Below are positions 20,630 to 20,694 of a DNA stretch of 20,694 nucleotides, in pieces. Position 1 is the stretch's first letter; each line of letters starts with the position of its first letter. Made by a program: the position numbers and the translations under genes. Origin of the DNA: a virus. Location: positions 1 through 20,694 of the IMG/VR virus record IMGVR_UViG_3300047560_000748. One strand, 5' to 3'. Under the pieces are notes generated by a model. The model ran no database searches, had not been told where the DNA came from, and saw only the letters and a program-made list of their open reading frames with translations.

Positions 20630-20694
20630 AACCAAAAATCCTCCCAAGGATAAACTAACCAACAATCTTCTTCAGCTTTGTTAACTTCCCACAC
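20626..20694 (-). CDS. 3' end of a small unknown gene, 5' part outside window
   Basis: An open frame enters from the window edge and ends in TGA overlapping the next ATG (ATGA). The last 22 residues are VWEVNKAEEDC followed by WLVYPWEDFWL. The Trp-rich ending and the exact coupling support a real gene end; nothing more can be said about function. Confidence 0.6.
   Translation of the reverse strand: MWEVNKAEEDCWLVYPWEDFWL

Noticed and set aside
1-20694. CRISPR array, tRNA gene, integrase or insertion sequence
   Set aside because: No regularly spaced repeats, cloverleaf-like sequence, recombinase motif or terminal inverted repeats with a transposase were seen on reading both strands by eye.

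Overview
This window looks like part of a T4-like (contractile-tail) bacteriophage genome from an aquatic environment. It is AT-rich and almost fully coding, with genes overlapping by a few bases. It combines tail-fibre or baseplate-type virion proteins with phage metabolism genes (flavin-dependent thymidylate synthase, 5'-3' exonuclease/RNase H, QueE). Many of the small unknown proteins resemble, from memory, conserved hypothetical proteins of cyanomyoviruses and pelagimyophages. No photosynthesis genes, tRNAs, integrase or transposase are visible. The host cannot be named from this sequence, but two consensus sigma70-type promoters show it has a standard housekeeping sigma factor. No gene-free stretch exceeds 300 bases; the largest gaps are 81 bp (14261-14341) and 67 bp (13105-13171), and both hold promoters.

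Region 1 (1-9758, plus strand) is a virion-structure cassette. It contains a giant modular protein whose 5' end lies outside the window, a 305-aa fibre-like protein, a 202-aa virion protein, and three tandem paralogues (4479-6569, 6566-8251, 8277-9758). The paralogues share an N-terminal module of about 200 residues but carry different C-terminal ends: a tail-collar/HxH tip, a repeat-type fibre, and a YADLAE-type domain. T4-like late promoter octamers precede two of these genes (3841 GATAAATA; 8247 TATAAATA).

Region 2 (9755-11932, minus strand) holds thyX and four small or medium unknown genes. It converges on the structural cassette with overlapping stop codons.

Region 3 (11929-14260, minus) is a two-gene module: a MoxR-type AAA+ ATPase followed by a protein that joins an HExxH metallopeptidase-like domain to a VWA domain with a MIDAS motif. 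Each gene has its own strong sigma70-type promoter. The promoter of the VWA gene is fully consensus, and its 17-bp spacer lies within a perfect hairpin with a cUNCGg tetraloop.

Region 4 (14342-20694, minus) is a tightly coupled run of small genes that includes the exonuclease and queE. Several true genes here are shorter than, or absent from, a simple long-ORF reading (17991-18143, 20280-20435, and a 3'-terminal fragment at 20626-20694).

The most interesting regulatory signal is a design seen twice (11612-11649 and 15026-15065). A hairpin covers the start codon, and a late-promoter-like octamer abuts its 5' arm, so that a transcript started there would lose that arm. This is the logic known for T4 gene e, soc and I-TevI (translation only from late transcripts).
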